From NCBI GenBank assembly GCA_028686135.1, contig JAQUCP010000004.1, positions 1-64,000 on the forward strand: 64,000 bases of DNA. Reading direction: 5' to 3'. A model generated the notes under the pieces. The model had not been told where the DNA came from. It saw only the letters and a program-made list of their open reading frames with translations, and made no database searches. Within the stretch, counting starts at the first letter, position 1, and each line of letters begins with the position of its first letter. Positions 17,945 to 26,503 of this stretch are shown one piece after another. This DNA is from UBA12481 sp012523435 (GTDB taxonomy: Bacteria; Bacteroidota; Bacteroidia; Bacteroidales; UBA12481). Position numbers and translations under genes: made by a program.

Positions 17945-17976
17945 CAAAGATACCAACCCGTTAATTAACCACCAAA
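17945..17976 (-). promoter_or_regulatory. housekeeping-type promoter of the stand-alone ECF sigma gene
   Basis: On the minus strand TTTG (17973-17976) and TATCTTTG (17945-17952) are separated by 20 nt, a full match to the Bacteroidota -33/-7 consensus. The predicted leader is about 40 nt. The rest of the 17903-18149 gap holds nothing else recognisable. Confidence 0.75.
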
Positions 17977-18149
17977 TCTTGTTCACCTATTTTCATTGGA
18001 TTTTGAAACAAAATATATACCATTCTAAATAGCAAACGACATTACCCCCTGTTAATCAGACCATTACCTTGATTTATATAAATTACATCTAAATAAGGAT
18101 ACTCCTCTCTTGGGATGAACAATCAGCAGAAAGAGGTTGAACAAAAGGG

Positions 18150-19052
18150 TTAGGAAAACCGAGGGGATTCTGATGGGAGCAGTGAATCAGAGAGAGATTG
18201 CACCGGGACAATTCTTAATCTGCCGTTTGTAGTCAGGGATTCGATGATAGGATCTGTCAAAAGCAACATGAGCTGTTGATTGGGGAAAGTATGTAGGAGG
18301 TTATCCACATACTGTGTCAGCTCTTTGTGGCTAAACCCATCATCAGCATGAACAACCAGAGTGTCAATATCATGCATCTTTTTTACGGTTCGCAGATGGT
18401 CGATTGGGATAGAGGGTCCCAAATAGACTACGTGGTGGCCATGTTTACGGAGGAGGTAGTTGGCAAATAAGAGGGTTATTTCGTCATACTGTCCATTGGG
18501 TAGGAAGAGGAGGTAGTTGCGTGGTCTTGGGTTGTTTTGACCGCTTAATCCATCGATAGCTACGACCAGTTTATGTCGAATCATGTTTTTAACAAAGCGC
18601 TCTTGGCAGGCGCTCATCTTGTTAATTTGCCAGAGCAGCCGAGTTTTTTCGAGAACAGGAAAAACAAAGTGATGGAAAGCACTCTCGAAGCCTGATTTTA
18701 GAATTGAGGCATTGAGTAGGCGTTCCAGGGCGTCTTCGTCAAGGTTGTTAACAGCTTGAATCATTTCCGGCAACCAAGCTTCCTGTCCGTCCTGATGTTC
18801 TGAAAGCTTCGCTATTTCGCTCCCTCTCTGTTCTTCGGTCATCTCAGCGATATGGGAAATTTTATAGCCATGGCGATTAAGAAAAACAATATTTAGTAAA
18901 CGTTGCAGATCTTTAACGGTATAGAAACGAATATTACTTTCGGTACGTTCAGGAGAAATGATTCCGTAACGTTTTTCCCACATCCGAATAGTTGGTGTTT
19001 TCACACCGGTCAATCTTTCAAGATCTGTAATGCTATATATATTCGATTTCAT
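18150..19052 (-). CDS. MerR family regulator with CarH-like (B12-binding-type) C-terminal region
   Basis: A 300-residue regulator. Residues 1-70 are a MerR winged helix (YSITDLERLTGVKTPTIRMWEKRYG). The rest matches the helical-bundle plus Rossmann arrangement of the light- and B12-sensing regulators CarH/LitR. In CarH the helical bundle has W-x9-E-H; here Trp141 and Glu151 are kept but the histidine is Arg152. The E/D-x-H-x-x-G motif with the cobalt-binding histidine is replaced by NGQYDEITLL (about 186-195). So the fold is present but the cobalamin ligands are missing. It is the last gene of a minus-strand run; its targets are unknown. Confidence 0.9.
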   Translation of the reverse strand: MKSNIYSITDLERLTGVKTPTIRMWEKRYGIISPERTESNIRFYTVKDLQRLLNIVFLNRHGYKISHIAEMTEEQRGSEIAKLSEHQDGQEAWLPEMIQAVNNLDEDALERLLNASILKSGFESAFHHFVFPVLEKTRLLWQINKMSACQERFVKNMIRHKLVVAIDGLSGQNNPRPRNYLLFLPNGQYDEITLLFANYLLRKHGHHVVYLGPSIPIDHLRTVKKMHDIDTLVVHADDGFSHKELTQYVDNLLHTFPNQQLMLLLTDPIIESLTTNGRLRIVPVQSLSDSLLPSESPRFS

Positions 19053-19122
19053 TCGATAGACAACCGATTGGTCAATACTGTTATTATAACAAACCTGAAG
19101 AAGTTTAGTTTAAAGCGGGTGA

Positions 19123-20154
19123 CTATTCCTGTTCCGGGGTCATTACTCTGCTGCCTTTATTGACAATTGGCAGGAGGCCGAGGGCTATGGCGCCGACGAC
19201 CACGACAAACAGGGTTGTTGCTCCGTAAAGCACAAATGTCAGGATCTGGCCATCTTGCCGGCTGACTCCATAAATCACCAAGGTTTCTAAGGCAAAAAAA
19301 TGGTAGGTACCGATACCACCCTGAACTGGAAGAACCATCCCGACACTACCCATAACCAGAACGGCCAGAGAAACCATTGGTGAGAGTCCTGAGGTGGGCT
19401 CAAAAGCAATCACAATGAACCAGGTCATCAGAAAGTAGCAGGAATATATACCGACCGTCAGTAGAATGAACAGCCAGGGCTTTCTCAACTGCATCACGGT
19501 GCGAAGCCCTTCGATAAATTTGGCTCCAAAACCTTTAATCTTTTGAAAAATAGGCCATTTCGACAATCTTTCCCGACTCAGCCATAAGATCAGGATAATC
19601 AGCAAGACCAATCCAGCTGCGATACCGATGACAGCCAACCCTGGAATGTCAAGCTCTTTTCTTTCAAATCCGGATTGTTCGGGATAAAAAAATCCCGCCA
19701 ACATATTCCAGTCGGCCAGCAATACTCCAATCATCACAAGGCCCAGGAAGATAACATCTGCTGCCCGTTCAACGACAACCGTTCCAAGCAGGGAACTAAA
19801 TGGGATTTTCTCATATTTCTTCAGAATACCGCATCGGGTCACTTCCCCCAGGCGAGGTAAGGCATAGTTAGCCAGATACATGACCAGAATTGCGAGGAAA
19901 GTATTCAATAGTCCCGGCTTGGCTCCTATTGGCTCGATCAGCATTCTCCAGCGCATTGCTCGAAACAGGTGACTCAGCATGACCACAAAGAAGGTGATGA
20001 TTACCCATCCTGGATTAAACTGAGCAAGACCTTCAATGATTTGGGTAGGATTTTGGTCACGATAGACCCAAAGAAACAGGAGGATACCTGCTCCAAAGAA
20101 GAAGAGGTATTTTAGAATATTAAGCAATACTTTTTTGGTCTGGGTACGTTTCAT
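19123..20154 (-). CDS. flippase-like domain protein (lysylphosphatidylglycerol synthase TM region / UPF0104)
   Basis: A 343-residue integral membrane protein with about eight hydrophobic segments. The sequence RAMRWRMLIEP and the YLANYALPRLGEVTRCG segment are typical of the AglD/UPF0104 family, and GGIGTYHFFALETLVIYG matches the conserved C-terminal motif. It lacks the aminoacyl transferase domain of MprF, so lipid flipping or transport of a lipid-linked compound is the likely role, unproven. It starts 6 nt after the end of the C69 dipeptidase gene. Confidence 0.88.
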   Translation of the reverse strand: MKRTQTKKVLLNILKYLFFFGAGILLFLWVYRDQNPTQIIEGLAQFNPGWVIITFFVVMLSHLFRAMRWRMLIEPIGAKPGLLNTFLAILVMYLANYALPRLGEVTRCGILKKYEKIPFSSLLGTVVVERAADVIFLGLVMIGVLLADWNMLAGFFYPEQSGFERKELDIPGLAVIGIAAGLVLLIILILWLSRERLSKWPIFQKIKGFGAKFIEGLRTVMQLRKPWLFILLTVGIYSCYFLMTWFIVIAFEPTSGLSPMVSLAVLVMGSVGMVLPVQGGIGTYHFFALETLVIYGVSRQDGQILTFVLYGATTLFVVVVGAIALGLLPIVNKGSRVMTPEQE

Positions 20155-20160
20155 AGGGAA

Positions 20161-21750
20161 TTAAAATTTTTCGTCGTAACGAGTCCACAATAGGTCGCCA
20201 AGTTTCCAAGCTCTTTTGACCACTTCGGTGCCCCAATTAACTGTAAATTGGGTGAGAAGCTGTTTTCTTTCTTTGATAGATGGCACCAACACTGCGGCTT
20301 CCTCAATCTCCCGGGTCCGCTCGAAAATTTCTTTTTGCAGAGGCAGAAATTCAGCATCTACATCCTTACGCATATCGCCCCATCGCTGAGCGGCAAGGGT
20401 ACTTAATCGATTGAAGGCCCACCAGGCTGATTCTGTGGAATATCCGGTTACTCTACCATCAACTTTGTATGTTTGAGGCAGATCAGTTACTCCGGCAAAA
20501 ATGGGGATATACACGGAGGTAGCCACATTATCCAGAGCCATCCAGGTCACCCCGCCAACTTCGTCAGGTAGCCAATCGCGGCACTGAATAATGGTAGCGT
20601 ACATGGTGTACCACCGTGCAATGGTTCGCTCACCCAGCCAGCCCCAGCCTCCGTTGATTTTGAACACTTTGTTCATATCATACGGCATAAATGGATTTGC
20701 CATGGGTGAAATGATTGTCTTCCCATCCTCATCCGTCACGGTGATATCCTTAACAAAATTAAAATCGGTTCCCTCATAATAGTCTTTAAAGATCGTAATC
20801 AAGTGATCGAGCGTAACAGGCTGATCGGGTTTAACCGAAAACGGGTAGTTTTCCGCGTTTGGGTCCAGTTTAAGGGAAGGAGCAACCAGATCGAACACCC
20901 GCCACTCTCTTCGTCGGGCTGCTATGCTGGTCCTGCTCTCGGGAGCGTACGCATAGCAAAAACGGAAGGTTTCGCCTTCATTCCACCAACCATGCTCCCT
21001 TGCAACACGATAAATATTATCCGATGCCCTGAAATATTCAGGATTATTCAGATCAATCTCTTTAATGGTACTGGCATTGGCATTGACCGACAGGTGATCA
21101 TCAGGAACCCGTTGGGCAACCCACACTGCCCCTTTTTTCCCTTTACCCGGGCCAACGATTTCCAAATGCCAAACTTCATGCTTATCAGCAATGGTAAGGC
21201 ACTCACCGGCATCGATCCAGCCATACTCTTCTAGGATAAACTCGGTCAAATCAAGAGCTTCCCTGACGGTTTTACAGCGTTCCATCATTAGTCTGATCAA
21301 ATCCTGACAGTCGATGAAACCTACGTCCGATCTAAGCTCAGGCCGGCCACCAAAGGTCGACTCGCCCACTCCCAACTGATATTCATTCATGCAGGGATAG
21401 GCCGAGTTGATATAGCCATAGGTATTGGTAACCTGAGGGATTTCGCCCGTTTTGGGATAGGCGTAGGTTGGCATGGCTTTCGAATCGTCATTAACCCTTC
21501 TGTACATTGTTGTAAATGTGCCCTTTGTGTGAGTCATTGGGGGTACGATATCAATGGCAGAACTAGTCCTGTGACTATCATCGGTATGAGAAGTGATCAC
21601 CGATCCATCTATTGTCGCCATCTTTCCAACGGTGATACTGGTACATCCATCGGGAACTTCACCTACCCAATCAGCTTTTGAAAACTCTTGGGCATTTAAA
21701 GCGATCGTCCATAACAGAGCGATAACCAAGAGATTAAGAAATTTATTCAT
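20161..21750 (-). CDS. C69 family dipeptidase (secreted Ntn hydrolase)
   Basis: A 529-residue peptidase of family C69 (dipeptidase A type). Residues 1-20 are a signal peptide. Cys36 in VPDGCTSITVG is the expected N-terminal nucleophile, exposed after removal of a short propeptide, and the following DGSVITSHTDDSH loop is conserved in the family. The YGYINSAYPCMNEYQLGVGEST and EYGWIDAGECLTIADKHEVWHLE segments confirm the assignment. It hydrolyses dipeptides of broad type in the periplasm or outside. An MFS transporter gene lies 39 nt upstream in the same run, compatible with peptide use. Confidence 0.93.
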   Translation of the reverse strand: MNKFLNLLVIALLWTIALNAQEFSKADWVGEVPDGCTSITVGKMATIDGSVITSHTDDSHRTSSAIDIVPPMTHTKGTFTTMYRRVNDDSKAMPTYAYPKTGEIPQVTNTYGYINSAYPCMNEYQLGVGESTFGGRPELRSDVGFIDCQDLIRLMMERCKTVREALDLTEFILEEYGWIDAGECLTIADKHEVWHLEIVGPGKGKKGAVWVAQRVPDDHLSVNANASTIKEIDLNNPEYFRASDNIYRVAREHGWWNEGETFRFCYAYAPESRTSIAARRREWRVFDLVAPSLKLDPNAENYPFSVKPDQPVTLDHLITIFKDYYEGTDFNFVKDITVTDEDGKTIISPMANPFMPYDMNKVFKINGGWGWLGERTIARWYTMYATIIQCRDWLPDEVGGVTWMALDNVATSVYIPIFAGVTDLPQTYKVDGRVTGYSTESAWWAFNRLSTLAAQRWGDMRKDVDAEFLPLQKEIFERTREIEEAAVLVPSIKERKQLLTQFTVNWGTEVVKRAWKLGDLLWTRYDEKF

Positions 21751-21789
21751 ACGGCTGTTATTAATTCCACCAAAACTATAAAAAAACCG

Positions 21790-23082
21790 CTAATCTACCT
21801 TGACCGGATGACGATGCATACTCCAAAGAAGAATCCAAACTGATGTTAATAATGCAATCATAGCAAAAACCAGAGTCCAGGTTAAACCGAGAAGCTGATA
21901 CAGCAAAACACCTAGAATTGGGCCATAAAGCCCTCGTATCCCAGTCATTGTTAAATGAATAGACTGATAATCAGCAGCTTCTTCCGGTTTACTGAAGTAG
22001 GCTGAGCCAATATACCACAACAGAGCCATAGTAGCAGCAAAAACTGCATGGGATAGGAATGCTGGAATTAGCATATAGTAAAGTTGGATCCCAAAAATGG
22101 TAATGTGTCCCGGTAAATACTGGGTTAACATCAGGAAAAACAGATAGAAGAAAAGGGATAGGAAAGTATACACGCCAAATTTCCTGGGGTCGATTTTTCC
22201 AATGAGTTTTCCAAACAGCGGAAGCAAGACAATGGCTATCAGATTATAGGAATTCTTATAAAAAGCAACGGACGAGTAGCTCAGATTCAATACTTTATCA
22301 AAGAAAATGGTAATCACGGCAATAGTGGTCATCCAGGCAAAACCATAGAGCGCAAACCCGGTCTCAAAGTCACGATAAGGTTTATTCGTTCTGAAAATCC
22401 GCATCATATTCGAGATGGAGCTAGTTACCGACTTCCAAAACCCTCTCTTTTCAAGTTCAACGGGCATTGGGGTGTGCGGAATTCGGCTCAGGATATAAAT
22501 CGAGATAATTCCTAACAGAGCAAGCACCGGATAAACATAGACAAAAACATAGGGATCAGCGTCGAGCCATATGCCAAAAAGAAAAGTGGCCAGCAGCATC
22601 GCTGCTTTGTTAAGACTGGTGGCATAACTGTACAAGGATCCAAACACGTGGTGCCGATAGCTATTCTTCAGAAACAGATTGATTACCGGATAAATAATCG
22701 GATTAGCCAGATAAAACAGCAGAAAAATTCCAAGAAAAGCCAGATTATAGAGTTGATTATCACCAAAAGCTTCGACTGATCGCGGGAAGAACAGAAGGAA
22801 AAACAAGGGTACGCGGGTAATCCAGGCAACTGTTCGGATCAATCTGGCTTTATCGCTCGAACGTCTGATCCATTCATTTAGAATAACGGAGAACAGTAAA
22901 AGAATGACGGAGAATTGGAAAAGAAGTCCGATCTGGAAATCTGTACCTTTCAGACTCTTAATTAATACGTATTCATTAAGTGCCAATACACCAAGGATAA
23001 CCCCTTCGATAAAGGAATAGAGCAGGTGCAATCCAAAAGCTCTTCGCTCCCCTGGCAGCAGACTTTTTAGTATCTCCCTCAA
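21790..23082 (-). CDS. MFS transporter
   Basis: A 430-residue membrane protein with about 12 hydrophobic segments and a cytoplasmic central loop near residues 195-225 (IPHTPMPVELEKRGF). The overall pattern is that of the major facilitator superfamily, but the classic loop 2-3 motif is not clear (IRRSSDKARLIR is the nearest). The substrate cannot be told. It lies 5 nt after the glutathione peroxidase gene and upstream of a secreted dipeptidase, so a peptide or amino acid is one option. Confidence 0.85.
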   Translation of the reverse strand: MREILKSLLPGERRAFGLHLLYSFIEGVILGVLALNEYVLIKSLKGTDFQIGLLFQFSVILLLFSVILNEWIRRSSDKARLIRTVAWITRVPLFFLLFFPRSVEAFGDNQLYNLAFLGIFLLFYLANPIIYPVINLFLKNSYRHHVFGSLYSYATSLNKAAMLLATFLFGIWLDADPYVFVYVYPVLALLGIISIYILSRIPHTPMPVELEKRGFWKSVTSSISNMMRIFRTNKPYRDFETGFALYGFAWMTTIAVITIFFDKVLNLSYSSVAFYKNSYNLIAIVLLPLFGKLIGKIDPRKFGVYTFLSLFFYLFFLMLTQYLPGHITIFGIQLYYMLIPAFLSHAVFAATMALLWYIGSAYFSKPEEAADYQSIHLTMTGIRGLYGPILGVLLYQLLGLTWTLVFAMIALLTSVWILLWSMHRHPVKVD

Positions 23083-23087
23083 CGATC

Positions 23088-23630
23088 TCAGTTCAACCAG
23101 TTCGTAATCTCCTCATCCAGAGGACTAACTTTTGGAGGAATTGATTTAACCAGATTACCATCTTCATCGATCAGGAACTTCTGAAAATTCCATTGTATAG
23201 GCGCGTCCAGTACTCCATTCAACTCCTTCGTAGTCAGCCACTTATAAATTGGGGCAATATCTTTCCCTTTGACTGATACTTTTGACATCATTGGAAAGGT
23301 AACTCCGTAATTTTCGGAGCAGAAAGATAAGATCTCCTCGTTGGTGCCAGGCTCCTGACGCAGAAAGTTGTTAGCCGGAAAGCCGATAATGACCATTTTG
23401 TCTCCGCCATACTGATCATACAGTTCCTGAAGCGCTTCATACTGAGGGGTCAAGCCGCACTTAGAAGCCGTGTTAACGACGATGACTTTCTTTCCTTTCA
23501 GTTGAGCAAAGGAGAAATCACTTCCGTCAATCGCTTTAACCGTAAAGTCGTAAAACCCACGCTGGTTCTCCTGACTCACTGCAGGAAGATTTAATAGAAG
23601 TGCTACCAGCACAATAGATATCCTGAACAT
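23088..23630 (-). CDS. glutathione peroxidase family protein, exported
   Basis: A 180-residue thiol peroxidase. A signal peptide (about 1-19) indicates export, unlike most bacterial family members. The peroxidatic cysteine is Cys58 in NTASKCGLTPQY; the WNFQKFLID motif gives the active-site tryptophan and asparagine. The usual FPCNQF reads FPANNF, so the second cysteine is absent and the tetrad glutamine is asparagine. It probably reduces peroxides with thioredoxin-like donors. It is the first gene of the run 23630 to 18150 and is divergent from the SPOR gene across an 11-bp repeat array. Confidence 0.9.
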   Translation of the reverse strand: MFRISIVLVALLLNLPAVSQENQRGFYDFTVKAIDGSDFSFAQLKGKKVIVVNTASKCGLTPQYEALQELYDQYGGDKMVIIGFPANNFLRQEPGTNEEILSFCSENYGVTFPMMSKVSVKGKDIAPIYKWLTTKELNGVLDAPIQWNFQKFLIDEDGNLVKSIPPKVSPLDEEITNWLN

Positions 23631-23639
23631 AGATTTTAG

Positions 23640-23684
23640 ATTTGCGTAAGTTTTTGCATTAGTTTTGCGTTAGTATTGCATTAG
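23640..23684. repeat. array of about four 11-bp direct repeats
   Basis: Units read ATTTGCGTAAG, TTTTGCATTAG, TTTTGCGTTAG and TATTGCATTAG, with one extra T after the first. The array fills most of the gap between the divergent glutathione peroxidase and SPOR genes. The unit length is close to one DNA turn, so repeats face the same side of the helix. Confidence 0.8.
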
Positions 23685-23712
23685 CTTATTCTTATTCCAA
23701 ACGCTGCAAAGA

Positions 23713-23720
23713 TAATTTTG
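23713..23720 (+). promoter_or_regulatory. possible -7 element of the SPOR barrel gene
   Basis: TAATTTTG fits TAnnTTTG and ends 6 nt before the ATG at 23727, which would give an almost leaderless transcript. A second match, TAGTTTTG (23660-23667), lies inside the 11-bp repeats and would give a leader of about 55 nt. No good -33 was seen for either. Confidence 0.4.
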
Positions 23721-23726
23721 TTTAAG

Positions 23727-25208
23727 ATGAAGAAGCACAAAACTCTGCTGCTTGGAGCGGTCTTCATGATCATGGGAATCATGTCATCAAATCTATCCGC
23801 ACAAACCAGTAGCGCCCTGGAGGGCCTATCTTTGAGACTGAATCCGGGAGTTGTTACTTTTTATGGAGAGATGAGCAATAGCAGTCTGAATCCCTTCGAC
23901 AAATTCGGATACGGATCCAGCTTTGGCTTTAGTGGCACTTTGGCGAAGAGTTTTAGTCCGGCTTTTTCGATTCAGGCTCAACTGGTTACGACGACTATGT
24001 ACAACTTGCAACAGGTACCCGGTGAGATCGACCAGAGTTATATGCTGGCCTCAGTGAATGACTACAACCTTTCGGCCCGCTTTGATCCGTTGCTGATTGG
24101 CAAAGGTTACGATCGGAAAATCTCTCCCTTTATTTCGGCAGGAGTCTCGTCAATAGGCTTTAGAAGCGTGCGTAAGAACTATGATACCAATAGTGTTCTG
24201 AATTCAGTTGGATATCAAGATGATGGAGTCACCAAAGATCGGCGCGAATATGCCATGGCGATACCAGTAAGTGTAGGAGTATCCTGGAGGTTATCGGATC
24301 ATTTCAGCATTGAAGCAGAACACTCGTTGCACTTTACCAACACCGACTGGCTGGATTGTCTGACTCACGATGCCGGAAGGAATGATAATTATGCGATCAC
24401 CTCGATTGGGTTAAAATACACCATCGAACCATCCCGGCCAAGAGGGACGAGAAGTGACAAACCAGTGGAGCCTCCTGTTACTAAAACGTTAGCCTCGGTT
24501 AAGGATACGACAACCAAAATGACAAGTCCTTATGTATTTATCGATGTCCAAATCCCTCCGCTTATCGATGCCAATGAACCGGTAGCAGTCACCGTCAGAA
24601 TCAACAAGTCTAATTTTCAAGGATCTGGCCGACTCGTACAATCCTATCCATCAGGTTTTTACGCTTTCGAACCTGTCGGAGGAACGTCGGGTGAATTCAG
24701 CTTTGTAGACCAGACGGTTGAGATAATTTGGGAGCCGATGCCAGCTGATTCGGTCTTTCATTGCGACTATTACTTTAAGACAGCCGAAAACCTCACCGGG
24801 AATCAGCAGATATACGGGCGTTTTGAATACCGGGATGCAGAAGGACTCAAAACTGTTCGCTTTAACAAACAGGTAGCGATTCGTGAAAAACCTGTTGTTC
24901 AGAAGGAAACAGCCCAGATTATCCCGGCCACTTTCAGTTCAGGCATCGAGTTTCGCATTCAGTGCGGTGCCTTCCGCGATCAGATTCCCACTGTAGAAAA
25001 GATCGCATCTCTTTACCGGATTACGGATATTGTGCAGGAGGAGAGGCACGAGGGTTGGTACAAATACACCGTTGGATCGTTCAAAACTTACGAGGAAGCC
25101 ACCAAATATCGAAACGATTTTATCAGAAGAACCGGATTAAACACAGCTTTTATTGTAGCCTACCGGGATGGAGTCAGGCTTGCAAGCGTATCAGATGCAT
25201 TAAAATAG
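23727..25208 (+). CDS. outer-membrane beta-barrel protein with C-terminal SPOR-like domain
   Basis: About 493 residues, starting at ATG 23727 in front of a clear signal peptide (MKKHKTLLLGA to about NLSAQ). Residues about 30-240 have alternating patterns and aromatic ends of an outer-membrane barrel (SIEAEHSLHFTNTDW, ITSIGLKYTIE). A middle beta-rich domain follows a Pro/Thr/Lys linker. The last 80 residues (EFRIQCGAFRD, GWYKYTVGSFKTYEEATKY) match the SPOR/sporulation-related fold that binds denuded peptidoglycan glycans. It may tie the outer membrane to the cell wall at division sites; this is inference. Confidence 0.85.
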   Translation: MKKHKTLLLGAVFMIMGIMSSNLSAQTSSALEGLSLRLNPGVVTFYGEMSNSSLNPFDKFGYGSSFGFSGTLAKSFSPAFSIQAQLVTTTMYNLQQVPGEIDQSYMLASVNDYNLSARFDPLLIGKGYDRKISPFISAGVSSIGFRSVRKNYDTNSVLNSVGYQDDGVTKDRREYAMAIPVSVGVSWRLSDHFSIEAEHSLHFTNTDWLDCLTHDAGRNDNYAITSIGLKYTIEPSRPRGTRSDKPVEPPVTKTLASVKDTTTKMTSPYVFIDVQIPPLIDANEPVAVTVRINKSNFQGSGRLVQSYPSGFYAFEPVGGTSGEFSFVDQTVEIIWEPMPADSVFHCDYYFKTAENLTGNQQIYGRFEYRDAEGLKTVRFNKQVAIREKPVVQKETAQIIPATFSSGIEFRIQCGAFRDQIPTVEKIASLYRITDIVQEERHEGWYKYTVGSFKTYEEATKYRNDFIRRTGLNTAFIVAYRDGVRLASVSDALK

Positions 25209-25225
25209 GCTATTCTGATTAGTGA

Positions 25226-26392
25226 TCAATCGCCTGTAAACCTTGAAGTTATTGAAGATTTCATCTGTAGCCGACCCTCCTCATTGATTATCCAGGTCAC
25301 CTCGGATTCAGGAGAAAGAACTGAAGCTTCATAAGAAGTTGGGGTGATATTAATGGTGGGAACAACGGGATAGTTCCTTTCTGATAATCCAAGGTGATTA
25401 AGTTCGTTGGCAAATTTTCCCCTAATCCCAAAGTATTCTTTCTGAGCATAATAGATCTCTCTCAACATCCATTTTAGTTCAAAATCCCGATCCTTGATTA
25501 ACTCCTCCTGACCGGTACTGGCTTCAAGACCGGAGAACTGTAGATAGCCCCACATTTCGGGCATATGCATATTGACAGCACCCTGAGGCGACCATACCCA
25601 GTTATCTTCGGGGAAGGGGTTACCGGTTTCAGGGTTGATCTCCTTACGGTAGTTCCCATCCGTAACAACTGTTCGCCATTCCACTCGTGAAAAGTTGATT
25701 CTCCACTGGTCGCCGGCTCTGGGCAATCTCCCTCCCGGAGCACACTCCTTGAGAATATCGAGTGGCAAGGCCAGCTCAAGACACCAGCCTTCATCGATAT
25801 CAGTCGGGTCATTCAAGGTACCATTGAGAGATACCCCCACCAGCAATCCCGCAATATCCCAGGCATTCAGGGGTGGCCCGCCATCGCGATAGGGTTTAAC
25901 TAAAAACAGATCCCAGGCTGTTCCCAGAGCGTTCACTTCCAGCTCATAATATTGATGGGTATCCCCGTCGGGATCAATAAACACCTCGAAATCATGATCA
26001 TAAAAAATCACCGTATCTCTCATTTTTAGTGTTGCCCAAAGATGTGGTTCCTCCATTTGGGCTGCTATGTAGAGATATTGATCGTCCCAAAGCATTTTTA
26101 TCCGGGTGGCAAATCTCGGTTTTGGCTTAATATCGCCTTCTATATCAACAAATTGCTCCGTCCAGGGGACTTCGCGCCACTCCTCATCTGACAGCATGCC
26201 ATCCACATGAATTTCATCGGTTGCACGGTAACAGACGTATCCACGAGGATCAGGTTTTGGGAATAGTGCTGGAGAAAGCTGGTCTCGGTTACTAGTTGAA
26301 CAGGCAGAAAACAGGATCAACACGACAATCAACAGATACCAGTGAATTCGAGCTGACTGCGAGACTATAATGGTGGTATTTTTCAGTTCCAT
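25226..26392 (-). CDS. CBM9-like (DOMON fold) carbohydrate-binding lipoprotein
   Basis: A 388-residue lipoprotein. The N-terminus has an extended signal with lipobox LFSAC (Cys31). Residues about 50-285 match the CBM9-like family common in Bacteroidota: VDGMLSDEEWREVPW, then KMLWDDQYLYIAAQMEEP, YDHDFEVFIDPDGD and WRINFSRVEW. The C-terminal 90 residues are a charged extension. It probably binds sugar or a related ligand on the cell surface; no catalytic residues can be named. The gene is monocistronic and converges on the SPOR gene 17 nt away. Confidence 0.88.
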   Translation of the reverse strand: MELKNTTIIVSQSARIHWYLLIVVLILFSACSTSNRDQLSPALFPKPDPRGYVCYRATDEIHVDGMLSDEEWREVPWTEQFVDIEGDIKPKPRFATRIKMLWDDQYLYIAAQMEEPHLWATLKMRDTVIFYDHDFEVFIDPDGDTHQYYELEVNALGTAWDLFLVKPYRDGGPPLNAWDIAGLLVGVSLNGTLNDPTDIDEGWCLELALPLDILKECAPGGRLPRAGDQWRINFSRVEWRTVVTDGNYRKEINPETGNPFPEDNWVWSPQGAVNMHMPEMWGYLQFSGLEASTGQEELIKDRDFELKWMLREIYYAQKEYFGIRGKFANELNHLGLSERNYPVVPTINITPTSYEASVLSPESEVTWIINEEGRLQMKSSITSRFTGD

Positions 26393-26428
26393 TGGGGTGT
26401 TTGGATTAAATTTGTGAAGGTTAAAAAT

Positions 26429-26446
26429 AGATCATTGCAGTGATCT
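26429..26446. promoter_or_regulatory. inverted repeat, possible operator
   Basis: AGATCA-N6-TGATCT is a perfect 6-6-6 palindrome in the gap between the divergent CBM9-like gene and the nucleotidyltransferase gene. It has no T-tract and is not a terminator; a dimeric regulator site is possible. Confidence 0.4.
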
Positions 26447-26471
26447 TGGCAACAGGTTTGGAGGGGATTGT

Positions 26472-26479
26472 TAATTTTG
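26472..26479 (+). promoter_or_regulatory. -7 promoter element of the nucleotidyltransferase gene
   Basis: TAATTTTG (TAnnTTTG) lies 24 nt before the ATG at 26504. A TTG at 26446-26448 is the nearest -33 candidate, with spacing a little too long. Confidence 0.5.
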
Positions 26480-26503
26480 CCTAATCATAAATCAAAGCAA
26501 TAA

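Noticed and set aside
17903..18149. Possible small RNA or tRNA in the 247-bp gap
   Set aside because: AT-rich, no cloverleaf or stable hairpin was found by eye; only the sigma-gene promoter is supported.
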